Shown here: positions 6,918 to 15,033 of the stretch, piece by piece
How the letters are laid out: every line of letters begins with the position of its first letter
How positions within the stretch are numbered: position 1 is the first letter of the stretch
Source: Verrucomicrobiota bacterium
GTDB lineage: Bacteria > Verrucomicrobiota > Verrucomicrobiia > Chthoniobacterales > UBA10450
DNA length: 39,680 nucleotides
NCBI GenBank assembly: GCA_003219125.1
Contig: QHPP01000124.1
Location: 1 to 39,680 of the forward strand
Direction: 5' to 3'
Notes under the pieces: generated by a model
What the model saw: the letters and a program-made list of their open reading frames with translations, nothing else
What the model was told of the DNA's origin: nothing
Database searches by the model: none
Position numbers and translations under genes: made by a program

Positions 6918-7925
6918 ATGAAAACGCGCGGTAAGCTCAAACTCACGATTTACCTGCTCGGCTTCGCCGGCGCGGCGCTTTTTACCATTCTCCTCGTTCG
7001 ACAAGGGGTGATGGCGGTGGGCGCCGCCGTCGCGACCGCCGGTTGGGCCATTGCCGCGATCGCGGCATTTCATTTTGTGCCGATCCTTCTCGATGCCATC
7101 GCCTGGCACGTGCTTTTCCCGAAGGCGGTTCGCCCGCGCTGGCAAAGTTTGTTTTGGATGCGCTGGATCGGCGAATCAATCAGCAATCTCATTCCTTCCG
7201 CCGCCGTTGGCGGCGATATCGTGCGTGCGCGCCTCACCACCATTGCCGGAACTCCCATGGCCGCAGCAGCCGCGAGTGTGATTGTCGATGTCACCCTCGG
7301 CGTCGTTACCCAAATCGTGTTCACGCTGCTGGGACTGGTGCTGCTTGTCGAGGCTACCGGTCGAACCAGTCTTGTCGGTCCAACTTTGGTCGGAGCCATT
7401 GTCGCGATCGTTGCGATAGCTGGGTTCTACATTGCGCAGCGCCTGGGAATGTTTCGCTTCGTCAGTGTCATCATTACACGTCTCGTTAAGTCGCCGGAAT
7501 GGAGCTCGCTCGTGCAAAGCGGAGAAACGCTCGACCAAACCGTGCGCGACTTTTATGCACGTCGGCGTGGTGTTCTGGCATGTTGCATTTGGACAATAGT
7601 TTCCCTCATCGGCAGCTCCGGCGAAATTTTTATCGCATTATATGCGCTCAGCGCGCACCCAACCTTCCTGAACGCACTCATTCTGCAAAGCATGGCCATG
7701 ACGGTTAAATCAGCGGCTTTTCCCGTTCCGGGCCAGCTCGGGGTCCAGGAAAGCGGTTACCTCGTCCTCGGCAATCTTCTCGGCATTCCGGGAGAAACCG
7801 CCTTTGCCATATCTTTGCTGGCACGTTTCCGCGATTTAATCGTCGGCATTCCCGGTCTCGTTCTCTGGCAATTAATCGAAGGTCGCCGTTTTTTGCGCGC
7901 GGAATCGATCGCAAGCGAGCGATGA
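6918..7925 (+). CDS. Flippase-like / lysylphosphatidylglycerol-synthetase TM-domain protein
   Basis: Polytopic inner-membrane protein of the UPF0104/TIGR00374 family, which includes the flippase domain of MprF. About eight helices are visible. Family hallmarks include WMRWIGESISNLIPSAAVGGDIVRA near the first third and FPVPGQLGVQESGYLVLGNLLGI in the last third. Members are thought to move or bind lipids, with no reaction established for this branch. ATG 6918 is preferred to a TTG 19 codons upstream, as the hydrophobic domain starts right after MKTRGKLKL. Its last 169 bases overlap the opposite-strand kinase-like gene. It may belong with the upstream PAP2 gene in one unit, though the gap of about 190 bases argues for caution. 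Confidence 0.85.
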   Translation: MKTRGKLKLTIYLLGFAGAALFTILLVRQGVMAVGAAVATAGWAIAAIAAFHFVPILLDAIAWHVLFPKAVRPRWQSLFWMRWIGESISNLIPSAAVGGDIVRARLTTIAGTPMAAAAASVIVDVTLGVVTQIVFTLLGLVLLVEATGRTSLVGPTLVGAIVAIVAIAGFYIAQRLGMFRFVSVIITRLVKSPEWSSLVQSGETLDQTVRDFYARRRGVLACCIWTIVSLIGSSGEIFIALYALSAHPTFLNALILQSMAMTVKSAAFPVPGQLGVQESGYLVLGNLLGIPGETAFAISLLARFRDLIVGIPGLVLWQLIEGRRFLRAESIASER

Positions 7926-8770
7926 AGTTCTAGTTTACCGATGGCACGACGCAACGCCTGAAAACGCCGGTTTACTTTTGCGGTTCCGGTAAAATTGGTC
8001 CGCACATTCCACCAGATCAAGGCCAGGCCGGTCGGGATGACTAGACGTTTTTTTAATTCACGCATGACGGCGGCATCGTTGTAGGCGCGCAGAAAACAAA
8101 TCGCGAACGGCAGCCATTGTCGGTTCGGAACTCTTCCCACCATGTCGAGAAGGAAAACCAGCAGGTCATCGGCCTGACGCGCGGTCGTCGGCAGCGATTT
8201 TTCGTGTCTAATCTCAAAATCGATCAGCCGGGCGCGTCCCGTCTTCTCGTCGTAGATCACATTGGTCATCGAAGCATCGCCATGCGACCAGCCGCTGCCG
8301 AACGCGTCGCTTTTGAAATCATGGGCCCGCCGATATTCACTGCCGGCTGCCTTCAACATTCGTGACGTGAGCGTTCCCCGATTCATGTGATTCCACAGGT
8401 TGTCGCCCGGTAATTTGTCCAGCCTCACCGTCCGACTGTCCCTGACCTTCGCGCGAAAACGGTCGCGGTTAAGCATCTGAAAACATCGCGCTTCCCACCG
8501 CCGCCAATCTCGCACGTCGCTCAAATAGCGAATTGGAATGCCGGCTGCGCGAAAGTAAAAGTTGATCAAACCGGCAGCACGCTCGCCGTAAACATTCCGC
8601 CGTTTAATCACGACCCGCCGATCGCGCGCCTTTTCCGTAATCGAATTAATTTTGAGCGATTCGACAAACGAAGTCGCGGCGTGCGACAGACCCTCCGGAA
8701 TGAGACGATCCATCAGCGGTTTTCCATTTCTGAAATCAAACATGGTCCTGGCTTTCCCTTGCTGTGTCAT
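7757..8770 (-). CDS. Lipopolysaccharide-kinase-like protein
   Basis: Protein-kinase-fold protein resembling WaaP/KdkA/Rio-type small kinases. N-terminal lobe: RDRRVVIKRRNVYG, whose VIK Lys could contact ATP. Catalytic-loop equivalent: WSHGDASMTNVIYD, an HGD-x4-N loop. Metal-binding Asp: RARLIDFEIRHE. The family phosphorylates lipid A/core sugars or related small molecules; the substrate here is inferred only. The last 60 or so residues are basic and read through the antisense of the flippase gene, so the true stop may reflect loss of an earlier one. It follows the UlaG-like gene on the same strand after 34 bases and is likely co-transcribed with it. Start is ATG 8770, with ATG 8743 as the alternative. 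Confidence 0.72.
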   Translation of the reverse strand: MTQQGKARTMFDFRNGKPLMDRLIPEGLSHAATSFVESLKINSITEKARDRRVVIKRRNVYGERAAGLINFYFRAAGIPIRYLSDVRDWRRWEARCFQMLNRDRFRAKVRDSRTVRLDKLPGDNLWNHMNRGTLTSRMLKAAGSEYRRAHDFKSDAFGSGWSHGDASMTNVIYDEKTGRARLIDFEIRHEKSLPTTARQADDLLVFLLDMVGRVPNRQWLPFAICFLRAYNDAAVMRELKKRLVIPTGLALIWWNVRTNFTGTAKVNRRFQALRRAIGKLELHRSLAIDSARKKRRPSINCQRTRPGMPTIKSRKRASKDMAKAVSPGMPRRLPRTR

Positions 8771-8804
8771 TTGAAATTCGAATGTGGACCGGCGTTCAAT
8801 CGCC

Positions 8805-9557
8805 TCAGTCCCACAACGAAATCGTTTCGCCGGGTTTCATCACGCGCAGTTGGGCTTTGATCTCGCGCTTTTTCAGTTTGCGCTCGAATTCTTCGGGGGT
8901 GCCGGTCAGCACTGGAAAGGTGCCGTAGTGGATTGGCACGACGCCGCGCGGATTCACCGCTTTCACCGCGTCGGCCGCACGAATTGGTCCCATGGTGAAA
9001 TGATCGCCGATGCATACCAGCATGATATCGATCTGGTTATAATCGGAGACGCGCGCGATGTCGGAAAAGAATGCTGTGTCGCCGGTGTGATAAATGGTTG
9101 GACCGTTGCGAATGGTGACGACAAGTCCACTCGGGTTCCCTGCGTAAATTGGTGGCGACATCTCGTCCTTTACCACGCCAGATCCATGCCATGCCGGCAC
9201 AAAACAAACTGTGGCATCACCATCGAGTAGACTGAGTTGCCCACCGAAAGCGCCGGTCGTGTCGTTGTCGGCCTGTTCCGCCGGGTACCCGAGAGCAAGT
9301 TTCATCGCCTCGGCCAGATCGTAAGTGGAAACGAGCTTCGCGCCCGTGCGCTTTCCGATTTCAACCGTGTTGCCGACATGATCGCCGTGGCCGTGCGTCA
9401 ACAAAATCAAATCCACGCGTTTAAGGGCGGCCAGTTCCTCTTCGCCCTTGTCGAAGCTGGGATTGGTGATCCAGGGATCGATCAGGAGAACGTTGCCGGC
9501 AGGCGTGACGATTTTGAATGCGGAATGTCCGTACCAGGTGAGTTGAGAATTCGCCAT
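8805..9557 (-). CDS. Metal-dependent hydrolase, UlaG/UPF0173 type (MBL fold)
   Basis: Cytoplasmic metallo-beta-lactamase-fold hydrolase of the UPF0173 branch. It begins MANSQLTWYGHSAFKI, typical of the family, and carries the zinc motif LLTHGHGDHVG (H-x-H-x-DH), a second His in VPAWHGSG, the bridging Asp in IYHTGDTAFF and a final His in VPIHYGTFP. ATG 9557 is chosen because the family starts there; the longer frame reads repeat DNA upstream. The substrate is unknown in this branch. The length of 250 residues is slightly above the usual 225-230. It leads a probable two-gene unit with the kinase-like gene. Confidence 0.9.
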   Translation of the reverse strand: MANSQLTWYGHSAFKIVTPAGNVLLIDPWITNPSFDKGEEELAALKRVDLILLTHGHGDHVGNTVEIGKRTGAKLVSTYDLAEAMKLALGYPAEQADNDTTGAFGGQLSLLDGDATVCFVPAWHGSGVVKDEMSPPIYAGNPSGLVVTIRNGPTIYHTGDTAFFSDIARVSDYNQIDIMLVCIGDHFTMGPIRAADAVKAVNPRGVVPIHYGTFPVLTGTPEEFERKLKKREIKAQLRVMKPGETISLWD

Positions 9558-9873
9558 GCTGAGGACGAAACCGAAAAGGCATGGCCCAGCAAGGGGAATG
9601 ACGGAGGGGGGATGACGAAGCACGAAGGAATGACGAAATTCTAAAGGCGAATCGCTTACCTCAGTAACCAGGAGACCTTGCGGAAACCTGCTCACTCACA
9701 CCTCATCATAACTCGACTCTCCTCGAAACTTGACGGCTTAAAGCCGTCAAGTTCGCGCCGCGATCTGGCGATTCGATTTATGAAATCGGATTGAATGGTT
9801 ATCTTGTCGGCATCTTTCCATTCGTCATTAATTCGTCATTCGTCATTCGAGCTTCGTCATTTAATGTGATCCT
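9558..9873. repeat. Intergenic region of GAATGACGAA repeats around a perfect hairpin
   Basis: About 316 bases between divergent genes. Left part (9596-9645) carries GGAATGACGG, GGATGACGAAG and GGAATGACGAA units; right part (9818-9862) carries the reverse form ATTCGTCATT four times. Between them, 9727-9753 is a perfect 13-base stem (AACTTGACGGCTT / AAGCCGTCAAGTT) with one spacer base. The whole is a composite inverted repeat and must also hold the promoters of both genes. Confidence 0.7.
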
Positions 9874-10500
9874 ATGGATCATGAGGAAGCGCACCGCCAT
9901 CTTTCCGCCAGCAATACACGGTTGGCGGCGCTGATTGCACGCTCGCAACGCTACAACATCGAGCCGAACCTGAAGGTGCGCCCGTTCGAGGCGCTGGCCG
10001 AGTCGATTGCCTACCAGCAACTGAGCGGGAAAGCGGCTGCGACAATTTGGAAACGGGTGCGCGCCATTTTCCCGAAACGAAAATTTCTCGACCCAAAACT
10101 TGTGCTGGAAACGCCGGATGAAAAATTTCGCGCCGCCGGTTTGTCGCGCAGCAAAGTTGCCGCTTTAAAAGATCTCGCCGCCAAAACAATCGAAGGAACC
10201 GTTCCAACGGGCCGTGCCATGGCCAAAATGACCGACGATGAAATCATCGAACGTTTGATTCTGGTGCGCGGGATCGGGCGCTGGACGGCAGAAATGCTTT
10301 TGCTCTTCGACCTGGGAAGGCCCGATGTCTGGCCAATTCACGATTACGGAGTGCGCAAAGGATTTGCGAAAATCTTCGGCAAACGAAAACTGCCGACGCC
10401 GAAACAGATGGGCAAGCATGGGCGAAAGTTTGCCCCGTATCGCTCCGCGCTTGCCTGGTATTGTTGGCGGGCGCTGGATGACGCGGAGAGAGAAAGTTAG
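9874..10500 (+). CDS. DNA-3-methyladenine glycosylase, AlkA/HhH-GPD type
   Basis: Base-excision repair enzyme that removes alkylated bases such as 3-methyladenine from DNA. Protein of 208 residues, the short AlkA form without the N-terminal domain. The substrate pocket half begins at PFEALAESIAYQQLSGKAA; the helix-hairpin-helix is LILVRGIGRWTAEMLLLF; the catalytic Asp is in DVWPIHDYGVRKG. No iron-sulphur cysteines follow, as expected for AlkA and unlike Nth. ATG 9874 agrees with family starts. It stands alone between repeat-rich intergenic regions. A second glycosylase, Nth, lies at 18524-19210. Confidence 0.92.
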   Translation: MDHEEAHRHLSASNTRLAALIARSQRYNIEPNLKVRPFEALAESIAYQQLSGKAAATIWKRVRAIFPKRKFLDPKLVLETPDEKFRAAGLSRSKVAALKDLAAKTIEGTVPTGRAMAKMTDDEIIERLILVRGIGRWTAEMLLLFDLGRPDVWPIHDYGVRKGFAKIFGKRKLPTPKQMGKHGRKFAPYRSALAWYCWRALDDAERES

Positions 10501-10621
10501 AAGATAAAATGTTACGAGGTTAAAACGGGCGCCCTATGTAACGTTGTAACTCCCTTAACGCCCGGCGAAGCCGCACTTCGGCGCTTGATACAAGCGCCGC
10601 TACAACGTAAAACCCGACGCT
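10501..10621. repeat. Intergenic hairpins between glycosylase and GYF_2 genes
   Basis: Two stems are visible: AACGTTGTAACTCCC with a partner ACAACGTAAAA near the end, and a nested GAAGCCGCACTTCGGC next to GGCGCTTGATACAAGCGCC. The latter, followed by GCTACAACG, resembles other dispersed CTACAA-ended elements of this window. It may terminate the glycosylase transcript. Confidence 0.5.
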
Positions 10622-11500
10622 ATGGCTACTTTTCATATCAACCGTAGCGGCACGAGTCTCGGAACATTTTCGGAAGATGAGGTCCGCGAAGGGTTACGCA
10701 GCGGAAAATTCGTTGGCACGGATCTTGGCTGGCGCGAAGGGATGGCAACCTGGGAACCGCTTGCGCAAATTTCCGAATTCGCGCAAGAAAGCGGATCCGG
10801 TGGCACGCCCAGCCCACGACCGCAATTCACCGGCGCCGGCGCCATTACACCGACGGCGACAACTGCGCCACGCTCCGGTCTTCCGTGGGATGATCGGCAG
10901 CTACGGGGAATGCTGCGCGCTTTTTTTGATACCTTGGTCATGGTTTTGACGAAACCGGCCGAAGCATTCACCGCAATGAAGCGCGAAGGCGGCTTCGGGG
11001 AGCCGCTCCTGTATGCCATCATCGGCGGCAGCGTAGGCGGCGTGATCTATTTTCTTTACAACTTTTTACTGGGCTCGGCCCACATGCTTGGCAGCCACGA
11101 AAACCCGATGATGCAGATGATGGGCGGGGGGATCCGGCCGTTATTCTTTATTATTCTCGTTCCCTTGTTCGTCACCATCGCCACTTTCGTCGGGTCCGGC
11201 ATTTTCCATCTCTGTCTCATGATTGTTGGAGGCGCAAAGCAACCCTTTGAAACAACCTTTCGCGTAGTCTGCTTCGCGGGCGGCTCGGCCAATCCACTCC
11301 TCGTCATTCCTATCTGTGGCGGACTTATTGGCGGTATCTGGAAGATCGTTCTTTATTGTATCGGTTTCGCCCGCGCCCATGAGACCGACACGGGTCGCGC
11401 GGTCCTCGCGGTGGCCCTTCCGCTCATCCTGTGTTGCGGCGGCATCTTTGCTCTCATGATGATGTTGGGACTCGGTGCATTTGGATTTCCGCACCATTAA
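10622..11500 (+). CDS. GYF_2 domain + Yip1 membrane protein
   Basis: Protein of 292 residues. Residues 1-55 form a GYF_2 (DUF4339) domain: FHINRSGTSLGTFSEDEVREGLRSG, then a WREGMATWEPL motif that packs on it. A Pro/Thr/Gly-rich linker follows to about residue 95. The C-terminal half is a Yip1-type membrane domain with four to five helices, including YAIIGGSVGGVIYFLYNFLLG and a CFAGGSANPLLVIPICG segment. GYF_2/Yip1 fusions are frequent in Planctomycetes and Verrucomicrobia; their function is not established. The next gene, DUF2752, starts 12 bases downstream, so the two are probably co-transcribed. Confidence 0.88.
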   Translation: MATFHINRSGTSLGTFSEDEVREGLRSGKFVGTDLGWREGMATWEPLAQISEFAQESGSGGTPSPRPQFTGAGAITPTATTAPRSGLPWDDRQLRGMLRAFFDTLVMVLTKPAEAFTAMKREGGFGEPLLYAIIGGSVGGVIYFLYNFLLGSAHMLGSHENPMMQMMGGGIRPLFFIILVPLFVTIATFVGSGIFHLCLMIVGGAKQPFETTFRVVCFAGGSANPLLVIPICGGLIGGIWKIVLYCIGFARAHETDTGRAVLAVALPLILCCGGIFALMMMLGLGAFGFPHH

Positions 11501-11512
11501 CTAACGAAATCG

Positions 11513-11935
11513 ATGCAGATCGTGCGCCGCCCACTTGCTCCAGGCGAGACGAATCACGAATTGCTTTGGCTAAGTGTTTCCTCAGGCGGGCTGGCCCTGG
11601 CGGCAATCTGGTTGGCTCTGAAATTGCCGTGGCCGATTTGTTTGTTTCATGCGCTGACGGGTCACCCCTGTCTGACCTGCGGTGCGACGCGATCGGCCGT
11701 GGCATTTTTTCACGCGCGCTTTTTCGCCGCGTTCGAATCGAACCCGCTCGCATTCTTTTTCTATTGTGGGTTGTCGATCTTCAACCTCTATGCGCTGGCC
11801 GTGATAGTCATGCGGGCGCCGCGCGCGCGAATCGCGCAACTCACCCCGAGCGAGCGAAAATTTATCCGCGGCTTCATCATCGCGCTTTTCGCCTTTAATT
11901 GGATCTATCTTTTGAATGCTAATCCGAGCCTCTGA
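11513..11935 (+). CDS. DUF2752 membrane protein
   Basis: Small integral membrane protein of 140 residues with the DUF2752 hallmark CLFHALTGHPCLTCGATRSAV, a four-Cys loop resembling a metal site in a membrane protein. There are about three hydrophobic helices (SGGLALAAIWLALKL; NPLAFFFYCGLSIFNLYALAV; FIIALFAFNWIYLL). The two closely spaced CxxC-like cysteines could bind metal or form disulphides, but no function is known. It follows the GYF_2/Yip1 gene by 12 bases, and DUF2752 genes often neighbour such genes, which supports a shared envelope role. Confidence 0.88.
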   Translation: MQIVRRPLAPGETNHELLWLSVSSGGLALAAIWLALKLPWPICLFHALTGHPCLTCGATRSAVAFFHARFFAAFESNPLAFFFYCGLSIFNLYALAVIVMRAPRARIAQLTPSERKFIRGFIIALFAFNWIYLLNANPSL

Positions 11936-11939
11936 GTTG

Positions 11940-12040
11940 CAGGTTCGATGGTGGATGTTCGATGTTGGCGATCTCCCAAGAGACCCGTGATCTGTGTCTT
12001 CCTGTCCCTCAGGGAGAGGATTGAGGTGAGGGCATTTGCC
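11940..12040. repeat. Repeat remnants overlapping the 3' end of the M23 gene
   Basis: Begins with GATGGTGGATGTTCGATGTTGG, a relative of the GTTGGGCGTTGGAC tracts at 1754. It then has a CCCTCAGGGAGAGGATTGAGG segment of a type widely repeated in related genomes. The second part encodes the last residues (MPSPQSSP) and the stop codon of the peptidase gene on the minus strand. Confidence 0.5.
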
Positions 12041-12686
12041 CGCTTCGCCCCACATCATCCTCCGGCGCGCCGCGATGTTTCGCGATGAAATCGCTCGGAT
12101 TCAGCCAGCCGTCTGTCTTTTCGCGGTAACCGGGGCCAATAAATGGCGTAACGAATTCGCGCATTTCAAAATGGAGATGCGCAAAATATTGGCTGTTAGC
12201 TGTGCCAACGGTTGCGATTTGCTGGCCACGCCGCACATCGTTCCCGACCGCCACCAGCATCTTGTCGCAGTGGCCGTAATACGATTGGACATAGCGGCGC
12301 GCGCCATTCTCCTCAATTGCATGCAAGATAGTGACGACGTTGCCCCAGCCCGGTCCACCATCGCGCGCCAGCAAAACGCGGCCATCAGCGACGGCGTAAA
12401 TCGGATCGCCTAAGTCGGAATTTTCTCCGCCGATGCCGTTGAGATCGTCACCAAGATGATGATTTTCGGTGAAACGTTGCGCATTATAGGCGAGCGCGCC
12501 GTGCTCGCTGCCAAGTGGGAAATCGAAACGGGTCGCAACTGGAAGTGACGCCAGTTCGAACGGCGAAGGAATTTGAAATGCCGGATCGAGATGGGTCGGT
12601 CGGGTCAATTCGGGCGCGAGCCGCCAGGCTAGCATTCCGAGCAATCCGGCAGCGAAAAGTCCGAGGTAGAACGCGGCGCGCTTCAT
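12009..12686 (-). CDS. Membrane-anchored M23 family metallopeptidase
   Basis: Zinc peptidase of the LytM/M23 family, expected to cut peptidoglycan cross-bridges in the periplasm. One N-terminal hydrophobic helix (AAFYLGLFAAGLLGMLAW) anchors or exports it. Zinc ligands: NHHLGDDLNG (H-x3-D) and the paired His in FAHLHFEMREF (HxH). A further catalytic His may be in YYGHCDKM. ATG 12686 is preferred; the longer frame to 12743 reads a GAGCAC repeat. The C-terminal 15 or so residues come from repeat DNA and are not part of the fold. It is divergent from the epimerase gene, only 85 bases apart. Confidence 0.88.
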   Translation of the reverse strand: MKRAAFYLGLFAAGLLGMLAWRLAPELTRPTHLDPAFQIPSPFELASLPVATRFDFPLGSEHGALAYNAQRFTENHHLGDDLNGIGGENSDLGDPIYAVADGRVLLARDGGPGWGNVVTILHAIEENGARRYVQSYYGHCDKMLVAVGNDVRRGQQIATVGTANSQYFAHLHFEMREFVTPFIGPGYREKTDGWLNPSDFIAKHRGAPEDDVGRSGQMPSPQSSP

Positions 12687-12735
12687 CTTTCGAGCACGAG
12701 CACGATTACGAGCAAGAGCACGAGAGTAATCGGAA
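12687..12735. repeat. GAGCACGAGCACGATTACGAG low-complexity repeat
   Basis: Imprecise hexamer tandem (CGAGCA, CGATTA, AGAGCA) in the short divergent promoter region of the M23 peptidase and epimerase genes. It is in the 5' untranslated part of the peptidase gene or, if the longer start is used, encodes an Arg-Ala run. Confidence 0.6.
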
Positions 12736-12771
12736 ATTGGCAATCGGCATTCGCAAATCTATTCTCGCTCC

Positions 12772-13719
12772 ATGCGGATTCTCGTCACCGGGGGCGCCGG
12801 ATTCATCGGGTCGCATCTTGTCGAAAAGTTACTCGCACTCGGCTACGGCGTCGCGATTCTTGATGACTTCAACGATTTTTATGATCCGCAAATCAAGCGC
12901 GCAAACATAGCTGCGGTCAAAGATCATGCGCCGATTTTTCAAATCGATTTGCGGGAAAACAATGCCGTGCGCGATCTTTTTCACCGCGAAAAGTTCGATG
13001 CCATCGCGCATCTGGCGGCGCGGGCTGGTGTTCGCCCATCCATCGCTCTGCCGCAACTTTATTACGATGCCAATGTAACCGGTACCCTACATTTGCTCGA
13101 CGCGGCGCGGACCGCCGGGATCGAGCGCTTCATTTTTGCGTCGAGCTCGTCCGTCTATGGAATCTGTAAAACGGTCCCGTTTTCAGAAGATTTTCATCTC
13201 ACCCAAACCATCAGTCCCTATGCGGCGACAAAAATCGCGGGCGAGTTCCTTTGCTCCACGTTTTCGCACCTCTATCGAATGCGCATAATCGCGTTGCGTT
13301 TTTTTACCGTTTACGGTCCGCGACAACGGCCCGATCTGGCAATTCATCAATTCACCCGCAAAATCCTGGCGGACGAACCGATCGACCAATTCGGCGATGG
13401 CACGACGCGGCGCGATTACACCTATATCGACGACATTATTCAGGGAGTGATTGCAGCGCTAAAATACGACGGCGCGATATGGGACATTTTTAATCTCGGC
13501 GAAAGCGAGACGGTGCAATTGAAAGATTTGATCGAAGCGATCGAGGCGGCCGTCGGCAGAAAAGCGAAGATCAATCGATTGCCCGAACAACCGGGTGACG
13601 TGCCACTAACCTGTGCCGACATTTCCAAAGCCCGTCGCCTTCTCGGTTATAATCCGACGATAACCCTGCCTGATGGTTTGCCGAAGTTCGTTGAATGGTT
13701 TCGCGCCCAGCAACAATGA
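12772..13719 (+). CDS. NAD-dependent sugar-nucleotide epimerase (UDP-glucuronate 4-epimerase-like)
   Basis: Extended short-chain dehydrogenase/reductase acting on an NDP-sugar in the cytoplasm. The NAD-binding loop is GGAGFIGSH (residues 7-15). The active site has Ser in FASSSSVYG (124-130) and Tyr150/Lys154 in SPYAATK. The segment DDFNDFYDPQIKRANIA and LAARAGVRPSI are typical of UDP-glucuronate 4-epimerases, so UDP-galacturonate formation is the best guess. At 315 residues it is a little shorter than most. The 3' end overlaps the sulfotransferase gene by four bases (ATGA), indicating coupled translation. Together they may build or decorate a surface polysaccharide. Confidence 0.9.
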   Translation: MRILVTGGAGFIGSHLVEKLLALGYGVAILDDFNDFYDPQIKRANIAAVKDHAPIFQIDLRENNAVRDLFHREKFDAIAHLAARAGVRPSIALPQLYYDANVTGTLHLLDAARTAGIERFIFASSSSVYGICKTVPFSEDFHLTQTISPYAATKIAGEFLCSTFSHLYRMRIIALRFFTVYGPRQRPDLAIHQFTRKILADEPIDQFGDGTTRRDYTYIDDIIQGVIAALKYDGAIWDIFNLGESETVQLKDLIEAIEAAVGRKAKINRLPEQPGDVPLTCADISKARRLLGYNPTITLPDGLPKFVEWFRAQQQ

Positions 13720-14729
13720 TTTTGCCATTTGAGCAGCGCGCTTGTTTTGCCGCTGGTCAGGCCAAAACCGGCACGACCCTGCTCATCGCACTGCTTGATG
13801 GCCATCCGCAGCTGCTCGTTTTGCCGGAAGAGACCGCCTATTTTCCGACTGCTCTTCATAAGTACGGCAAATACGGACGCCGGGCACAGTTTGATTATCT
13901 GACCAAGGAGGCGCTTTCGCGCGTCCTTTTCGGTGGACCACCGGAGTGGGAGAAAATGGATTACGGCCATTTTCCGGTCACGGACTTTCGCGAACGATTT
14001 GAAACCGCGGCGTTTGATCCAAAAAACGCCGCCAAAGATTTACTCGTCCTGATGATGCAAACGTATGCGGAGATGCTTGATATCCCGCTCGATTCGATTG
14101 TGCGCTGGGTGGAGAAAACGCCGGCGAATCGCCGTTTTGTTCCACAGATTCTCCAGCGGTTTCCGCAGGCTAAACTCTTGATCACGATGCGCGATCCGCG
14201 TGCGATTCTGGCGGCGCAAATTGCTTTGGAAAAAACGCGAAAAACCCGCGAGCTCTCGGTTTACTATTGCGTTTCACACTGGTTGCAGGCTGCGCAGTTG
14301 GCGCTACGCGCGGAACGAAACGAAATTTCTGGAATCGTCACCCGTTACGAGGATTTGGTCGCGGATCCAACCCCGCCGATGCAACGCGTTTGCGACTTTC
14401 TCGAAATCAGCTTTGATAGCAGCGTAGCGTTGACCCCGACAAAAGCAGGAAAATTTTGGCCGGGAAATTCCGCGACCGAGCGCGAGTTCACCGAGGTGAG
14501 CGGGGAACGGGCGGCCAGTTGGCAAAACGAATTGTCGGTGGACGAAATTGGGTGGGTGGAATGGCATTGTCGCGAGTTGATGCCCCACTTTGGTTACGCG
14601 CCGCGGATGTCGCGCCGAAGCTTCTTGCACCATTGGGCACGCCCGATCCGCGAGGAACGACCAAAGCAGTATTTCAAGTCGCGTTACTACTCAGTGCGCG
14701 ACAAATTGTTTGGACCGCGTAATAAGTAA
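13716..14729 (+). CDS. Sulfotransferase family protein
   Basis: PAPS-dependent sulfotransferase fold, 337 residues. The 5'-phosphosulfate loop is CFAAGQAKTGTTLL (K17-TGTT). The 3'-phosphate loop is RDPRAILAAQI, then further on SHWLQAAQLALRAERNEI and VTRYEDLVADP, the family's R-Y-E-D-L motif. The enzyme would move sulfate from PAPS to a carbohydrate or another acceptor. ATG 13716 overlaps the stop of the epimerase gene (ATGA), which decides the start over the in-frame ATG at 13695. The pair suggests a sulfated uronate polysaccharide, which is an inference from context only. Confidence 0.87.
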   Translation: MILPFEQRACFAAGQAKTGTTLLIALLDGHPQLLVLPEETAYFPTALHKYGKYGRRAQFDYLTKEALSRVLFGGPPEWEKMDYGHFPVTDFRERFETAAFDPKNAAKDLLVLMMQTYAEMLDIPLDSIVRWVEKTPANRRFVPQILQRFPQAKLLITMRDPRAILAAQIALEKTRKTRELSVYYCVSHWLQAAQLALRAERNEISGIVTRYEDLVADPTPPMQRVCDFLEISFDSSVALTPTKAGKFWPGNSATEREFTEVSGERAASWQNELSVDEIGWVEWHCRELMPHFGYAPRMSRRSFLHHWARPIREERPKQYFKSRYYSVRDKLFGPRNK

Positions 14730-15033
14730 GCGGCGCTTGCAATCGCCGTCAGCCCGTCGATAATGGGTTCGTTAATGGTGCCGGCAGGCTTTGATCTTCC
14801 GCATCCGACGACTCAGATTTTGGAATTTATGATGCGAACGCTCGCATGTCCCCTGTTTCGTTGGCTGACTGTAGCGCGATGTCAATTAGGGCCGCGCCGG
14901 CAATATGAGGCGGAGTTTCCGGCGGCGATTGCTCGTCCAGTTGAATGGACCTCGCGAAGTTCGCGCGCTGCTGGCCGTGCATCTACCGATGCGCTCCGCC
15001 TGATCAATCATCAGAAATTCACTAAGGATAAAC
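14730..15033. other. Noncoding interval upstream of the RRM protein gene
   Basis: About 304 bases between the sulfotransferase and RRM genes. The open frame across it (14763 on) has no family resemblance and runs out of frame over the RRM gene, so I do not accept it. I see no tRNA or known RNA. The last 35 bases before 15034 are AT-rich (AGAAATTCACTAAGGATAAAC) with an AAGGA that is a fair ribosome binding site for the RRM gene. Confidence 0.5.

Noticed and set aside
8805-9557. Idea that the three MBL hydrolases (8805, 31875, 36807) form one system
   Set aside because: They belong to different branches, lie in unrelated neighbourhoods and differ in export; no link beyond the fold.
11732-11760. 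GTTCGAATCGAAC, like a tRNA T-arm
   Set aside because: It lies inside the DUF2752 coding frame and has no acceptor stem or anticodon arm around it.
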